Shown: one piece after another, positions 50,919 through 62,061 of the stretch
How positions within the stretch are numbered: the stretch's first letter is position 1
Layout of the letters: each line of letters opens with the position of its first letter
NCBI RefSeq assembly: GCF_001039355.2
Contig: NW_019775114.1
Location: 218,225-282,224, forward strand
Direction: 5' to 3'
DNA: 64,000 nucleotides
From: Lingula anatina
Lineage: Eukaryota; Brachiopoda; Lingulata; Lingulida; Lingulidae
The notes under the pieces: generated by a model
The model's database searches: none
Told to the model about the DNA's origin: nothing
The model's input: only the letters and a program-made list of their open reading frames with translations
Translations under genes and position numbers: made by a program

Positions 50919-51450
50919 GATGGATTGTATCCCCAGTATAATACAGTGTATTTGCCACTGTATGGGGATGTATTGTATCCACAGTATAATACATTGTATT
51001 TGTCACTGTATGGGGATGGATTGTATCCACAGTATAATACATTGTATTTGTCACTGTATGGGGATGGATTGTATCCACAGTATAATACATTGTATTTGTC
51101 ACTGTATGGGGATGGATTGTATCCCTAGTATAATACATTGTATTTGTCACTGTATGGGGATGGATTGTATCCACAGTATAATACATTGTATTTGTCACTG
51201 TATGGGGATGGATTGTATCCACAGTATAATACATTGTATTTGTCACTGTATGGGGATGGATTGTATCCCTAATATAATACAGTATATTTGTCACTGTATG
51301 GGGATGTATTGTATCCACAGTATAATACAGTGTATTTGTCACTGTATGGGGATGTATTGTATCCACAATATAATGCAGTGTATTTGTCACTGTATGGGGA
51401 TGGATTGTATCCACTATATAATACAGTGTATTTGTCACTGTATGGGGATG
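50919..51450. repeat. 48-bp minisatellite, about 11 copies
   Basis: Units contain GGATTGTATCCACAGTATAA and TACATTGTATTTGTCACTGT, ending ATGGGG. As 48 is a multiple of three, a 180-codon and a 234-codon frame stay open on opposite strands with 16-residue periodicity. They are composition artefacts. Confidence 0.95.
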
Positions 51451-51522
51451 CTTGCATGTGTATATGTGTCTTGTTTATTCTTTCTAAAATACAGCTTTGT
51501 CTGGTTCTTTTCACCAGTAAAT

Positions 51523-51540
51523 TTTCTCTCTCTCTCTCTC
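51523..51540. repeat. Short CT microsatellite
   Basis: TCTCTCTCTCTC run close to the 24-bp array that follows. Confidence 0.85.
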
Positions 51541-51569
51541 ATGGTAACAACTGTCCCTGTCCTTCCCAG

Positions 51570-51645
51570 TGTTGGATTATCTAGACCTGTGTGGGATTAT
51601 CTAGACCTATGTTGGATTATCTAGACCTGTGTGGGACTATCTATA
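51570..51645. repeat. Short tandem repeat, about 24-bp unit, 3-4 copies
   Basis: GTTGGATTATCTAGACCTGT and GTGGGATTATCTAGACCT alternate. The last copy degenerates to GTGGGACTATCTATATC. Confidence 0.85.
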
Positions 51646-53170
51646 TCAGGTGTGCAGTGCACAGTTCTAGAACGGACATTACATTGGTAGATCTTGATAT
51701 ATATTAATAGAAAGCCACAATAATCAAGCTGTGTTGAAAGTTCCAAATATAGACTTGATTACTTTCGTTTCCCTGAGGATTTATCTGATATAATTGCTGG
51801 TGTGAAGATGTATAGGATTTATTTTTTATTTTGTGACTGTGACACATGACTGCTGTAGTTTTCACTGTGAAGTACATCACTTTAATGTTAGACAGACACA
51901 TAAATGAAATTCTTCAATTGTCAATTTTCACTTTATCGTCTTTCACTTTCAGTGCTACAATGCAATGTCCAGGGATCAAAATTGTCTGCTTTGTGAAGAA
52001 TTTCTCACTTTTTATGCAAGAAATTTCTTTTCATAGTTCAGAAAATTGCTGAAGTAGCATTCCCATCACCCCACAGTATAGCTATTATCACACTATAAGA
52101 ATACCATGTCACAAAATGTTCTGTCAGTTGTAATCTAGAAGTTATAACTGTAATCTATCTAGTCCACAGTTATCCAAAGATATTTTATGATGTCTAGATG
52201 AAATAATGCTTGAGTAAAAGTCCTTTGATTTTTTCTAGGTAAAAAGTGGGAACGTAAACTAAAAAAATTTGGTAACACTGGTACTGATGATAATAAAATA
52301 TCCAATGCTGCCAGCTCTTGCTGCAGAGAGTAGTTCTATGATAATACATCAGCCTTGAGATCTGTCCTGAGAACCATGCTTCACTCTCTCTCTCAGAACT
52401 CCACACAATCATATCTAACAACTCTGGGTCATTTATTCTTCGACCAACAACCTCTTGGAAATCCTCAACCGGGGCCTCTGTGATTAACTACCTAGCCCAG
52501 TCAATCTACTTTACATCGGAAGTGTTGGGTATCCTTATTTATGTGTCAGTTACATGACTAGTGTCCTGCAAGTGGATATTTTCATGTGTGATGAATGGTC
52601 GTAAGTGAATGGCTAGAGATATTTTATTCATAGGATGGTATAGGCTGCTCACTCAGGGGGGAGTTGATTAAGACTTACAAAGAAATTAATCAGACTGTAA
52701 CGGTGAAGTTTATTCCTGATTTTTGGAGAGAGAGAGAGAGGGAGAGGAGGGTAATCTATACCCACACAAGATCTCACAAAAGTGAGATAATGGAGGAAAA
52801 GTTTTATGTTGAGTGAAAATGGTGCTTATTTTATCAGTGCATTATATTACATGAAGGAAAATATTGTAAGCAGAATAGAAGATCACCAATCCAATTGTAC
52901 TGTTGTTTTATAAAAGAAAAATATCAGTTTTGTCTTATAATTTGTTTTAAAATATCTGTATTGGTTTTATTTCTAAACCAGTATGTTTATATTGACAGTT
53001 ATGTACTTTAATGTGCAAGTGTTCGTATATGTGTCTTCGTGGGCACAGCAAGAAATGTGCACTTTATTTGTGTAATTCTACATATATGTGTGTTACTGTG
53101 TGCATATGCACAACATCATGTGAGTTGTCACAGGACAATTGTTCTCCTACACCAAGGGAAAAGAAAGATA
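51646..53170 (+). other. Intron 4 segment, nothing coding
   Basis: Contains a GA tract at 52726-52745 and one member of a diverged repeat pair (52295-52370, partner 54389-54462). No exon is recognised. Confidence 0.5.
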
Positions 53171-53545
53171 GCAGTAGTGGCACTTCCAGTCTTGTTGATG
53201 TAGAGAGATGGCAGTAGTGGCACTTCCAGTCTTGTGGATGTAGAGAGATGGCAGTAGTGGCACTTCCAGTCTTGTGGATGTAGAGAGATGGCAGTAGTGG
53301 CACTTCCAGTCTTGTTGATGTAGAGAGATGGCAGTAGTGGCACTTCCAGTCTTGTGGATGTAGAGAGATGGCAGTAGTGGCACTTCCAGTCTTGTGGATG
53401 TAGAGAGATGGCAGTAGTGGCACTTCCAGTCTTGTTGATTTAGAGAGGTGGCAGTAGTAGCACTTCCAGTCTGATGGATATAGAGATGGCAGTAGTAGCA
53501 CTTCCAGTCTTGTGGATATAGAGATGGCAGTAGTAGCAGTTCCAG
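53171..53545. repeat. 40-bp minisatellite, about 9.5 copies
   Basis: Units contain GGCAGTAGTGGCACTTCCAG and TCTTGTGGATGTAGAGAGAT. GTTGATG/GTGGATG variants occur every second or third copy, suggesting a higher-order repeat. The final copies are shortened (GATATAGAGAT, GTAGTAGC). Repetitive minus-strand frames are artefacts. Confidence 0.95.
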
Positions 53546-55118
53546 TCATGGTTGTGAATGTCGTAGGTGTATTCCCAATGGGCAGAGGTTAAAAACCATA
53601 ATAAGAATGTTTCCTCCCTTGTATTTAGCAGTTTAGTATTTGAGGCCAAGTTCATAAAAGAGCAGACTTAAAACAATAAATCTGATGCCCCATATGTAGC
53701 AGCTTGGATGATATTCTCCCAAGGGAAGCAGGAAAGTTTGAAGTCAAGGCATAAACTAAAAAGCCAAAAGAGTCATTTAGGGATAGCAGGCTTTAAATTA
53801 ATACCTTAATAGCTGAAGTTAACCCACAACTGTCTGACAGAGACTTTAGAGTGGCGCAGATGCAGTGTTAGTTGTTGTTCGCTTGAAATAATCATGTATT
53901 ATCATCAGCGTAGGCCTCATACATGTTTCACAGGGATGAACAAAATCAATGGCTGACATGTAATTTGTGATGTTTTTTTTTCACTGTTTCATGAAGATTA
54001 TCAGTGAATTGGAGTCACTTAGTGGCAGACGGCATGGGTACAATGGCTCTAACTCTCACTTAAAACAATATATGAGCATGCTGATCTCTCTAGATGATAG
54101 ATTCTAGAGATTTAGAAAAAATAAATGGTTTTGGTTTGATTCCCAAATTGAAATTTGGCATTCATTAGTTATTTGTTTTGTGGATAGTGTGTTCCTAGAG
54201 TACATTGTTCCCAAAAGGGCAATCCTTTGCTGTGTAATTTAAAACCATTAGCTTTTATTCATTTTGATAAGTAATTATTTTTATCAGCAGTGAAATGATT
54301 GTCTGAAGCAAAAGGGACATTCATAAGTTTTCCACTGTGTTCATGTATTACACTGGTATTAGTTAAAATGAGGAAACAACTTCTTTACGTAAAATGTCCA
54401 ATAATGGTAGCTATTGCTGCCGAGAATCTTGTTGTGATAATACATCAGCCTTTGCTCTCTCCTAGAGTCACTTTTTCCATGCATGAGAAAAATATACATC
54501 TTTGACCTATAAGTAAGTTAATATAGAATCCTATTTACAATCTTTAGATTTGACATCACAATGATCAGTAATTAATTTATTAATTTAGCTGTATAACAAG
54601 ATGTCTGGCCTCAAGACACTAGAAAAATGAAAATTGACTCAAATAAGATCAGTCATTTTAAAGTTCATCAATTATCAAAGTGTTAAAAGCTATAAAAAGG
54701 GAAGATTTTCAGCAGCAGATGTCTTTCAATATACTGTATATGCACCTTCTTGATTTTATGTAGTAGTATCCTACCAGTAATAGGGAGGGCGAGCTGGAAA
54801 AACTGCCAATTTTGATTAATCGCATCAGAGGCCATCTGCCCATGAAGATGGTACTAGTGATATAGAATTGATTCTCAGAACCAATATCTCACTGGAAATG
54901 AGGAAGTCTCCATGCTTTATGATGTTGCCTGTCTCTAGTTTTCTGAGAATCTCACATTTATAATCTAATATTTCATTATGTTGTTAGACTGGTTTATGTA
55001 TCTGCCCTCCAATTTGTTGGATTGTGATGGTATCCTTCTGTATGGTTGACAGCTTGTAATTATTTGTTTTGAAGCTTTAAAGAAACATATAAAACTGTGA
55101 TATCAGTTTTCATGTTCC
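53546..55118 (+). other. Intron 4 segment, nothing coding
   Basis: AT-rich non-coding sequence. It carries the second member of the diverged repeat pair at 54389-54462. Confidence 0.5.
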
Positions 55119-55820
55119 ACAATAGCCCCATTCACACCTACATGGTTAATCGAGATTAAGGGAATCGCGATTCTAACACGCTTAGCTAAATTCACTTTTT
55201 TGCGTTCACACATGTAAAAACGAAATCGCGATTTACCTTGCAAGATCTGGTAATTGCAACTGCGCTCGCTAGGGGAGTCACGGTATATCCTGTTGATCAT
55301 GCGCAGTAGCTGCCTTCAAGACCATGCTTTCGGTTTGTACGTTGTTATTTTCCATTTAATACTTTCATCGGCCCAAATATTTAGTTATGCTGCCACTGAG
55401 TTTTCAGACCAGAACGTCCTCTTGGCCATTTTGCTGACTGCGAAGAAACCTGAAATTGCGTGGACAGTTTGTTTTCTTTCACTTTCCAGTCGGCGAATAG
55501 CTGTATTTAGCTAATGTTTCGTTTCAATTTTTACCCGACATGAAATAAAATTTATTGTATTGTATTATATTGTACTTTCGATAGAAACTGTGCACGCCTC
55601 TTAAGTCCTCAACTTCCGGTGCTAACATCGATCCCGTTCTCACTAGGAAATTTTATATCGCGATTTAAGTTTACATCGATAGAATCCACCTCTCGAGTAG
55701 GATTAATTTGAATCGCGATTTGACGTCTCTACTGCGTTCACACTAGAAGCTTTACATTGATAGAATCGCGATTTGGCACTAATCGCGATTGAAAGTGTCT
55801 CGTGTGAATGGGGCTATTGT
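55119..55820. mobile_element. Non-autonomous DNA transposon-like element (702 bp)
   Basis: Perfect 19-bp terminal inverted repeats ACAATAGCCCCATTCACAC (55119-55137; reverse complement at 55802-55820). The interior is CpG-bearing and holds about six copies of the palindromic word AATCGCGATT or close variants, near both ends and in both orientations. The 86-codon frame inside has no transposase features. No clear target-site duplication flanks it. The terminal word CCATTCACA recurs at the ends of the block at 20970-21294. Confidence 0.85.
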
Positions 55821-57881
55821 CAGTTGTATCTGGTAAAGTACAAGTGCAGCTTTGCTGCTTGTTGGTGAATTGATGATTTATTAAAAAATTATCTTCAGAC
55901 ATTTTGACATGTGCAACTATAATTAAATATGAACATACAAAATAGTTTAAATTGTTCATATATATTGGAGAATTATCATTATATTAGACACAATCAGCAT
56001 TTAATAATCAATGCAAGGTATAATTGGTAAAGTAAATTTTTTTTTAGCCACCAGATATAAACATATTTTTTATTTTATATGCCCAAACAATCTCAGTGGC
56101 AGGCATAGAGATCATAGTGTGCCCTGCATCAGTTAATTGAATAACATTCTAAATACATACTAAATACATAACCACGGACAGATTATTACGCAGCCATGAT
56201 AAATTATTTCACTGCCTTTTAAGTGAATTGTGGAAATGAAGGCACTAATGCTATCATCTGGTCTAATTAAAGCCTGTAGGCAGAGACTTGAGATCACTGG
56301 TACAAGTCATAATGTTCTGAACAGATTTATTATGATGTAAGGATCCTCAGTCATGAATTGAGCTTAATCCTCACTCCTGTGCCTTCAGCAAGTTTCCATG
56401 GAAAATCATCAGTGATAGCTTCCTTTCTCCATTGGAGATTATTGGGATTAATGGTGTTTATAGCGAGGTTAAAGACTGTATTTTAAAAATGTTATCCTGT
56501 TGTAATGATGGTTGGGATGTGTATGGAGTCTGGTGTAAGGGAGAGGTCGTCTGATTTTGTGTCTGCTCTTTGACATTAAAACATTTTTATACCAAAAGTC
56601 AGATAGCACAGTGAAATATTGAACATTTCAATTCACTTCTTTAAAAATGTTCTTAAAAACCTAATATTTCAGTTTTGATTGAAAAGATGTGACTCACTTC
56701 TGTATGTATTGCACAATGGGAAATAACTGCAAGATGAAATGAATGACAGAGTATGTATTTTAAACTGTAGAAATAGAGCAAGAAAATTTATTGTAACTCC
56801 ACATGTGCCTGGAAAGCCAAAGAAGAATATATATTACATGACTTGTAGATTCCAGCATGAATTCTGCCTTCAAATGAAATATCCAATACTGAATGTCCTG
56901 TTCTGGAATCTTGTAGAACAGTGCTATTACGATAGTTGAGACATGTTCATCAACTGATTGTGATGGTTGAGATGGGAAGCATTGCTAGGATATCTGCTGC
57001 ATACTGTGACATCTGTAGAACCTGCAGCAAGCAGTGTTCTGTTCTTTGACTTATGAAGCCCAACACTTCTTTAGTTATCATTAAGAGCATGTGTTCATGT
57101 AATGCCACACAGTAAAAATTGTCTTGTAACCAAAATGTGACACAATATGTCTCAAAGAGACAATTATATCTAAGGGGAACATTATCCATGTTTTTCTTTT
57201 CACAGAGAAGATTTTTTATTCCAGAAAATGTTTATGGCAAAGATTGGGCATAACATATACAATATTTTCTTTAAGAAATTAAATATTCTTCATAAACTAC
57301 AAATTAAGACTGGGCCTAGATTACAGCAGTCTCAGCTTTATTACCATGGCTATAACTTCCATTTTATTTCTAATTCTCATTCTCCTTTCTTGCTTCATTT
57401 TGATTCTGTATATTTTTGCATTGCTGTGTACAACTAATCACCAGCTAGTTACTTTATGTTCCCCAGATGGAGTAAGTATTTATTGTCCATGGGGAATGCT
57501 TTAATTGGTTTTCCTGATTGAATGTTTCATGTTTTCATCTTTACTTTATATTTGCAATCTGTTGTTTGGAATCCCCTGAGAAGATGGTCAGGAATTCATG
57601 CCATTTTCAAGAAGTTTCATATTTTATGATGTAGTTTGAATAATGAAGTTAATAGTTTGTTTGCAGCACATGGAATCAAAAGGCAAAAAACAAGTGGATA
57701 ATCAATGGAAAATACCATATTGATGGTTTTATTGTTTGTGGATGATATATTAGTTGTTTTTTTTTTTTTTTAATAAACTTCACCTAGTCCAGATGCTGTT
57801 GATTTATCTATGTTTCTAACTCCAAGCATTGGTTTTATTACTGTTTTAAAATGTTATTCTTTTTGCTGTTTTCATTTTTTA
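55821..57881 (+). other. Intron 4 segment with an enhancer-like stretch
   Basis: No exon. The stretch 56210-56470 contains several homeodomain-type words and is noted separately. Confidence 0.5.

Positions 57882-57937
<56 letters not shown>
57882..57937. repeat. ATT microsatellite, about 18 units
   Basis: Uninterrupted ATT trinucleotides. Confidence 0.98.
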
Positions 57938-57938
<1 letters not shown>

Positions 57939-60900
57939 AAACTGTATGATTCTAAAATTTAACAGTCAAAACTTGCCCAGTGTATGTTACCACACCAGTG
58001 TATACAATTGCGTAGTGAACTCAGGACTTGAACTGTCTGTATTACCCGCTTTGGTGAAGATTTTATTGGATTTATATCTAAAACTTATCAATGCAGCACA
58101 GCTTGGATTCCTAATTTCTTGATTGCATTTTTGGAAGAAACCCTTTGAAATTTGGACTAACTTACTTTAGTTTGTTGCTAGGTATAAGAAATGATTAATG
58201 AAAAGTAACATGAAAAGAACGGAGATAAATAACAGACATGTACAGATGACCTGATAGCTGAGCTGAGCAGGGATAACATTACCCTTTAATACCACCCCAG
58301 TGGGCCCCAGCCTTTACCCCAGGGTATGAGGAACTTGTCGCCACAGTTCAGATGTAGGATTATATACAAGTCACAGCAAACTGGGTTCAAACTAAGAGAT
58401 TTTAATCTTCTTAAAAGAACTGCGTTTTTTAACAGTATATGCACATACACACACATGCATGCATGCACGCACACTTATTATTATCACAACTAACACATTC
58501 AGTAGCTGTCACAACTAACACACTCAGTGTACTGTTACCTGACATCACTAGATCTTCTGTGACACTGCAGTATATGACTGCTGACCCAGTGTTGGAGAAT
58601 CAATACAAAACTCTTTTCAGTTTACAAAAAATTCTACAAGTGAAGAAATGGTATCTTATTTCTCTTTTTTACTTCTTGTAAAGTAACCTACCTTTTGATC
58701 AATGTGATTCGATTTCTTTATCAAGTTGATAATTTGCTCTGTAAGATGACCAATGGATTGTTGAAGCATTAACAAAAATGTTCATTTAGTTTTTAAAATT
58801 AATGATATTTTCCTTACACCTTATAATTCTAAACACTTCACCATGTGTTAATGTAGTGTTTGAGGCACTACTTTTAAAAATGAAAATACAAAAGGATTAA
58901 ATTCAGTCATATAATAAATTATATACTTCTCATTTGGTTGGTTGCTATTGGAGGATCACTGATGCATCTAATGAAATCTCCTCACTGATGGTCTTTAGTT
59001 AAACTTATTATCCCCTCTATTCATGTAACACACCTGATGGCTGCCACTTTTCTTATGGTCCAAGATCACTGTGGTGAACCAAAGCAAACATGAATTAAGA
59101 GATGTGATCATCCATGTAGCAGAGATATTATTAGTCCACTCATTTCTATGGAATTCCTGGTCATTTGACTCGTGCCAGGAACATGGATAGTTGTTGTCCA
59201 TAGTAAAGATTGTGTGACTGAATACTAACTTGATATAGTTGAAAATGAAGTGAGGCTAACAAAGTTATGTATTTGAATCATCCTGTAAGTAGATGGCAGC
59301 TATAATGTGGTCAGTTAGCTTCCACAATCAATAAGTTCAGTGAAGTTTTGGCGTTATTTCTTTACTCTTTATTCAAGTACAGCGTCATTGGCAGCTTAAA
59401 TAGGTCTCGAGGGTGTCTTTAATTTCAGTCTTAAGTTTGAATGGAAATTGCTTTTTAAAAAGTTGTAAGTTTGGTGTCATATTTTAATGTGCTTTGGTCT
59501 CTGCGTGAATGATATGGGTTTGATTTAAACAGATATCCAATACTAAAAATCAATAATGAATTGTCTAACATGATAACTATATTTTTTTCTTTTTTGCCAA
59601 AGTGAATTATAATTTGAATGTCTGTCCAATAATTTTCTGTCCTTACATGACTTCTATATCTACATGGACATCAGGCATTTCTCATGGGTTTTTTAGTAGA
59701 ATTTTCATAGAATAACCTGCCAGCCTGTTTAATTCTAAATTTGCTTTTTTACCAATTGATAGATAAGAGAAGGCAGATAAAGTGATTACAATTAACAATT
59801 GCCTTTTTAGTGTAAAGATTAGACATCAGTTGTCCTGGCTGAAGTGAAATGACTGATGTCTGTGGGAGATATGACAAGGGCAACCATAATGAGATTACAT
59901 GAAAAAGTGAGCAGATTGGCTCAGCAGATTTTTATTGTGTTCTTTTTGGCATTTGAGTCATTCTCTTGATATTGATGGAGCTGATTTTGCTCTCAAATCT
60001 GAACAGATGCAGGAAAGGTACACATATACAGAGAGAGCAAATTGTAGATATTGCAATTCAATTGTGTGCCGATGTCAGTGGCTTGATTTTCACAGATAAT
60101 TACACGCAAGGCTTCCTATAACTGCCCATTTTCACCAAGTATACACTTGACACAAAATCTTGACCAAATATCTACCATAGCTTATTAACAACCTTGGATA
60201 AGATGTTTTTCTTGTTATAGAGTACAGGTATTTTATTGAAGTAGAGAAAGAGTTTGCCAGTTTTAGTGGCCTTGGTAAAGTCTCACATGTCTTGGGAGGT
60301 GGCATATCTGCACTGCCTGGGTTTAAAACTGTACCTAGTCTTGTTTTCTTGAAGTATCTGATCAAATTGTCTGCAGAACCAGTTAAGCATTGTTCCTAAT
60401 CTCAGATGAAATATCAGCCTTCTGTAAAGCAAACTGCAGGAGAACACGCCACACTACGGTCTGGGGATATGAAAATAAGATTACGTGGAAAATTGAGTTT
60501 CAGATTGAGGATATAAAGCTTGTCACATGAAAAATGTGAAAACTTGAAAATGGTAGGACTACAGCCTTGTTCTAAAATAGCAAGTGGAACTTCCTGTTCA
60601 AATTTATGTCATTTGGTCAATTTAGTTTGATTTTTGTATCAGTTTGAAAATTTGCACTGTAAGATGGCCAAGATACTGGTGAGCCATTAACAAAAATGTG
60701 AAATTAGTCGTAAAAGATATTTCTCATCTAATAATTCTAACACAGAAGGAAAATCTGCATATATTTATTTACAATTTTGCTTTAAAAATTACCGTGATTA
60801 ATTTTCTTTGGCAATGTATCATTGTAACGTTAATGAAACTTAACATCCTGTCATCACGCCTAATCATGAATAAACAAAAATTATTGATCTTTTTGTACAG

Positions 60901-61690
60901 TGCTCAAAAATGGCTATCAAAGTTGGGAACATCAATGTTTAAATGTAGAAACAGACATGTTTCAGCACATGATGCAGACATGCATAGACTTGACTGTGTG
61001 AGAAGTAAAAACAAACCAGCAAGGTATTGTCATGAAAGAGAAATAAACATCATCAGCTAACTTTACATCTTCACATTTTGTGCTACCTGTGACACAATCA
61101 ATTCCTTCCTCAAATATTGCACAATTTCTGAGTGTGTGATTTCTGGCCGTATGTCAACACAGTAAATGCTGCATTAGTTTTCCATAATTTCTTTTCTCTT
61201 AAATGTTTAATTGTGTCTGCATGATTGATTTGGTCAATTGACTTGTGGGTGCTTATTAAATATTACCTGGTGTTGTGGTATGTGCTGTCATGTGGTCCAG
61301 AATTTTAGGGAGAGATGGAAGACCAGGTAGTTGTTAAAACTTGATTCTCTCTTTTTTTTTCCAATGGTAATCAAGAAAATGTTGCATTAATTTACTTTTT
61401 CTGCAAATGGATTTCAGTTGTGTATTAAATTGTTGTTTGCTCTTCTTAACCTTTCAGAATTAAAAAATTAACTATCTAAAGAAGAAACACTCCAAAGGGT
61501 AGTACAGTAGAATATAAATATATGTGTTGGCGGAGAAATGGAAGTTCACCTGTTTACTTTTTGCTATTTTTCCTTTCAAACAAGCTAAAAATGTGAAAAC
61601 TAATAGCAGCAAGAATCACTTCAAAGCTTACTTTTGAAGTCCACAATTCCACTATTTACCCTGCCTCACTTCAACCAGGTCACACCACAC
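57938..61690 (+). other. Intron 4 segment with a diverged repeat pair
   Basis: No supported exon. 58693-58840 and 60611-60750 are related over about 140 bp (shared TGTAAGATG, CCATTAACAAAAATGT-type and ATAATTCTAA words), suggesting an old dispersed repeat. The minus-strand frame at 60365-60132 (77 codons) has no splice context or recognisable domain. Confidence 0.5.
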
Positions 61691-62061
61691 AGGTGATCAG
61701 CTCTCCCCTCCTCCCTCCCCCATAAAACCCTGTCCCCACCTCCTAGCCCATTGAAATGGGGTCATTCATGTGGCCTCCCACAAATATCTCAGTGTTATCC
61801 CAGCATTGACCATTCAGTTTATCCAAGCATTGTGAGGCAGGGAAGCTTGGCGTCTTTTACCATAGTTAACACCCGCAGCTGTTCTCTACAATACACTGCC
61901 TCCACTCACTGGGGCGTCTGTCTCTTTGAACAGTGTGGACATATTTGTGTAGGCGCGGGGCCACTCCAGTGCTATACTACTATAGCCACTCACTGGACCG
62001 CGTCCACTTCACATGCCATGTGACCGCTATTGGACGCCTACTCCGTTTAAATGTCCCCAAC
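61690..62061 (+). promoter_or_regulatory. Possible alternative promoter/first exon ending at 62061
   Basis: Locally GC- and CpG-richer than its surroundings (GGCGCGGGGCC, GACCGCGTCC). It contains an inverted CCAAT box (GCTATTGGAC at about 62027-62036) and ends with a strong donor, CAACG|GTAAGTG. No in-frame coding sequence reaches the donor with confidence, so any exon would be 5' UTR. It could equally be a decayed mobile element. Confidence 0.22.

Noticed and set aside
50896-51624. Frames of 180 and 234 codons on opposite strands
   Set aside because: 48-bp tandem repeat translated in several frames; mutually exclusive on both strands with equal quality.
57202-57240. Acceptor CTTTTCACAG followed by AGAAG as possible Ig exon 5
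   Set aside because: Splicing from phase 1 gives TAG at the junction; no Ig-domain motifs follow.
60132-60365. 77-codon minus-strand frame with balanced composition
   Set aside because: It looked protein-like, but no family is recognised and there is no splice context. Kept out pending a database search.
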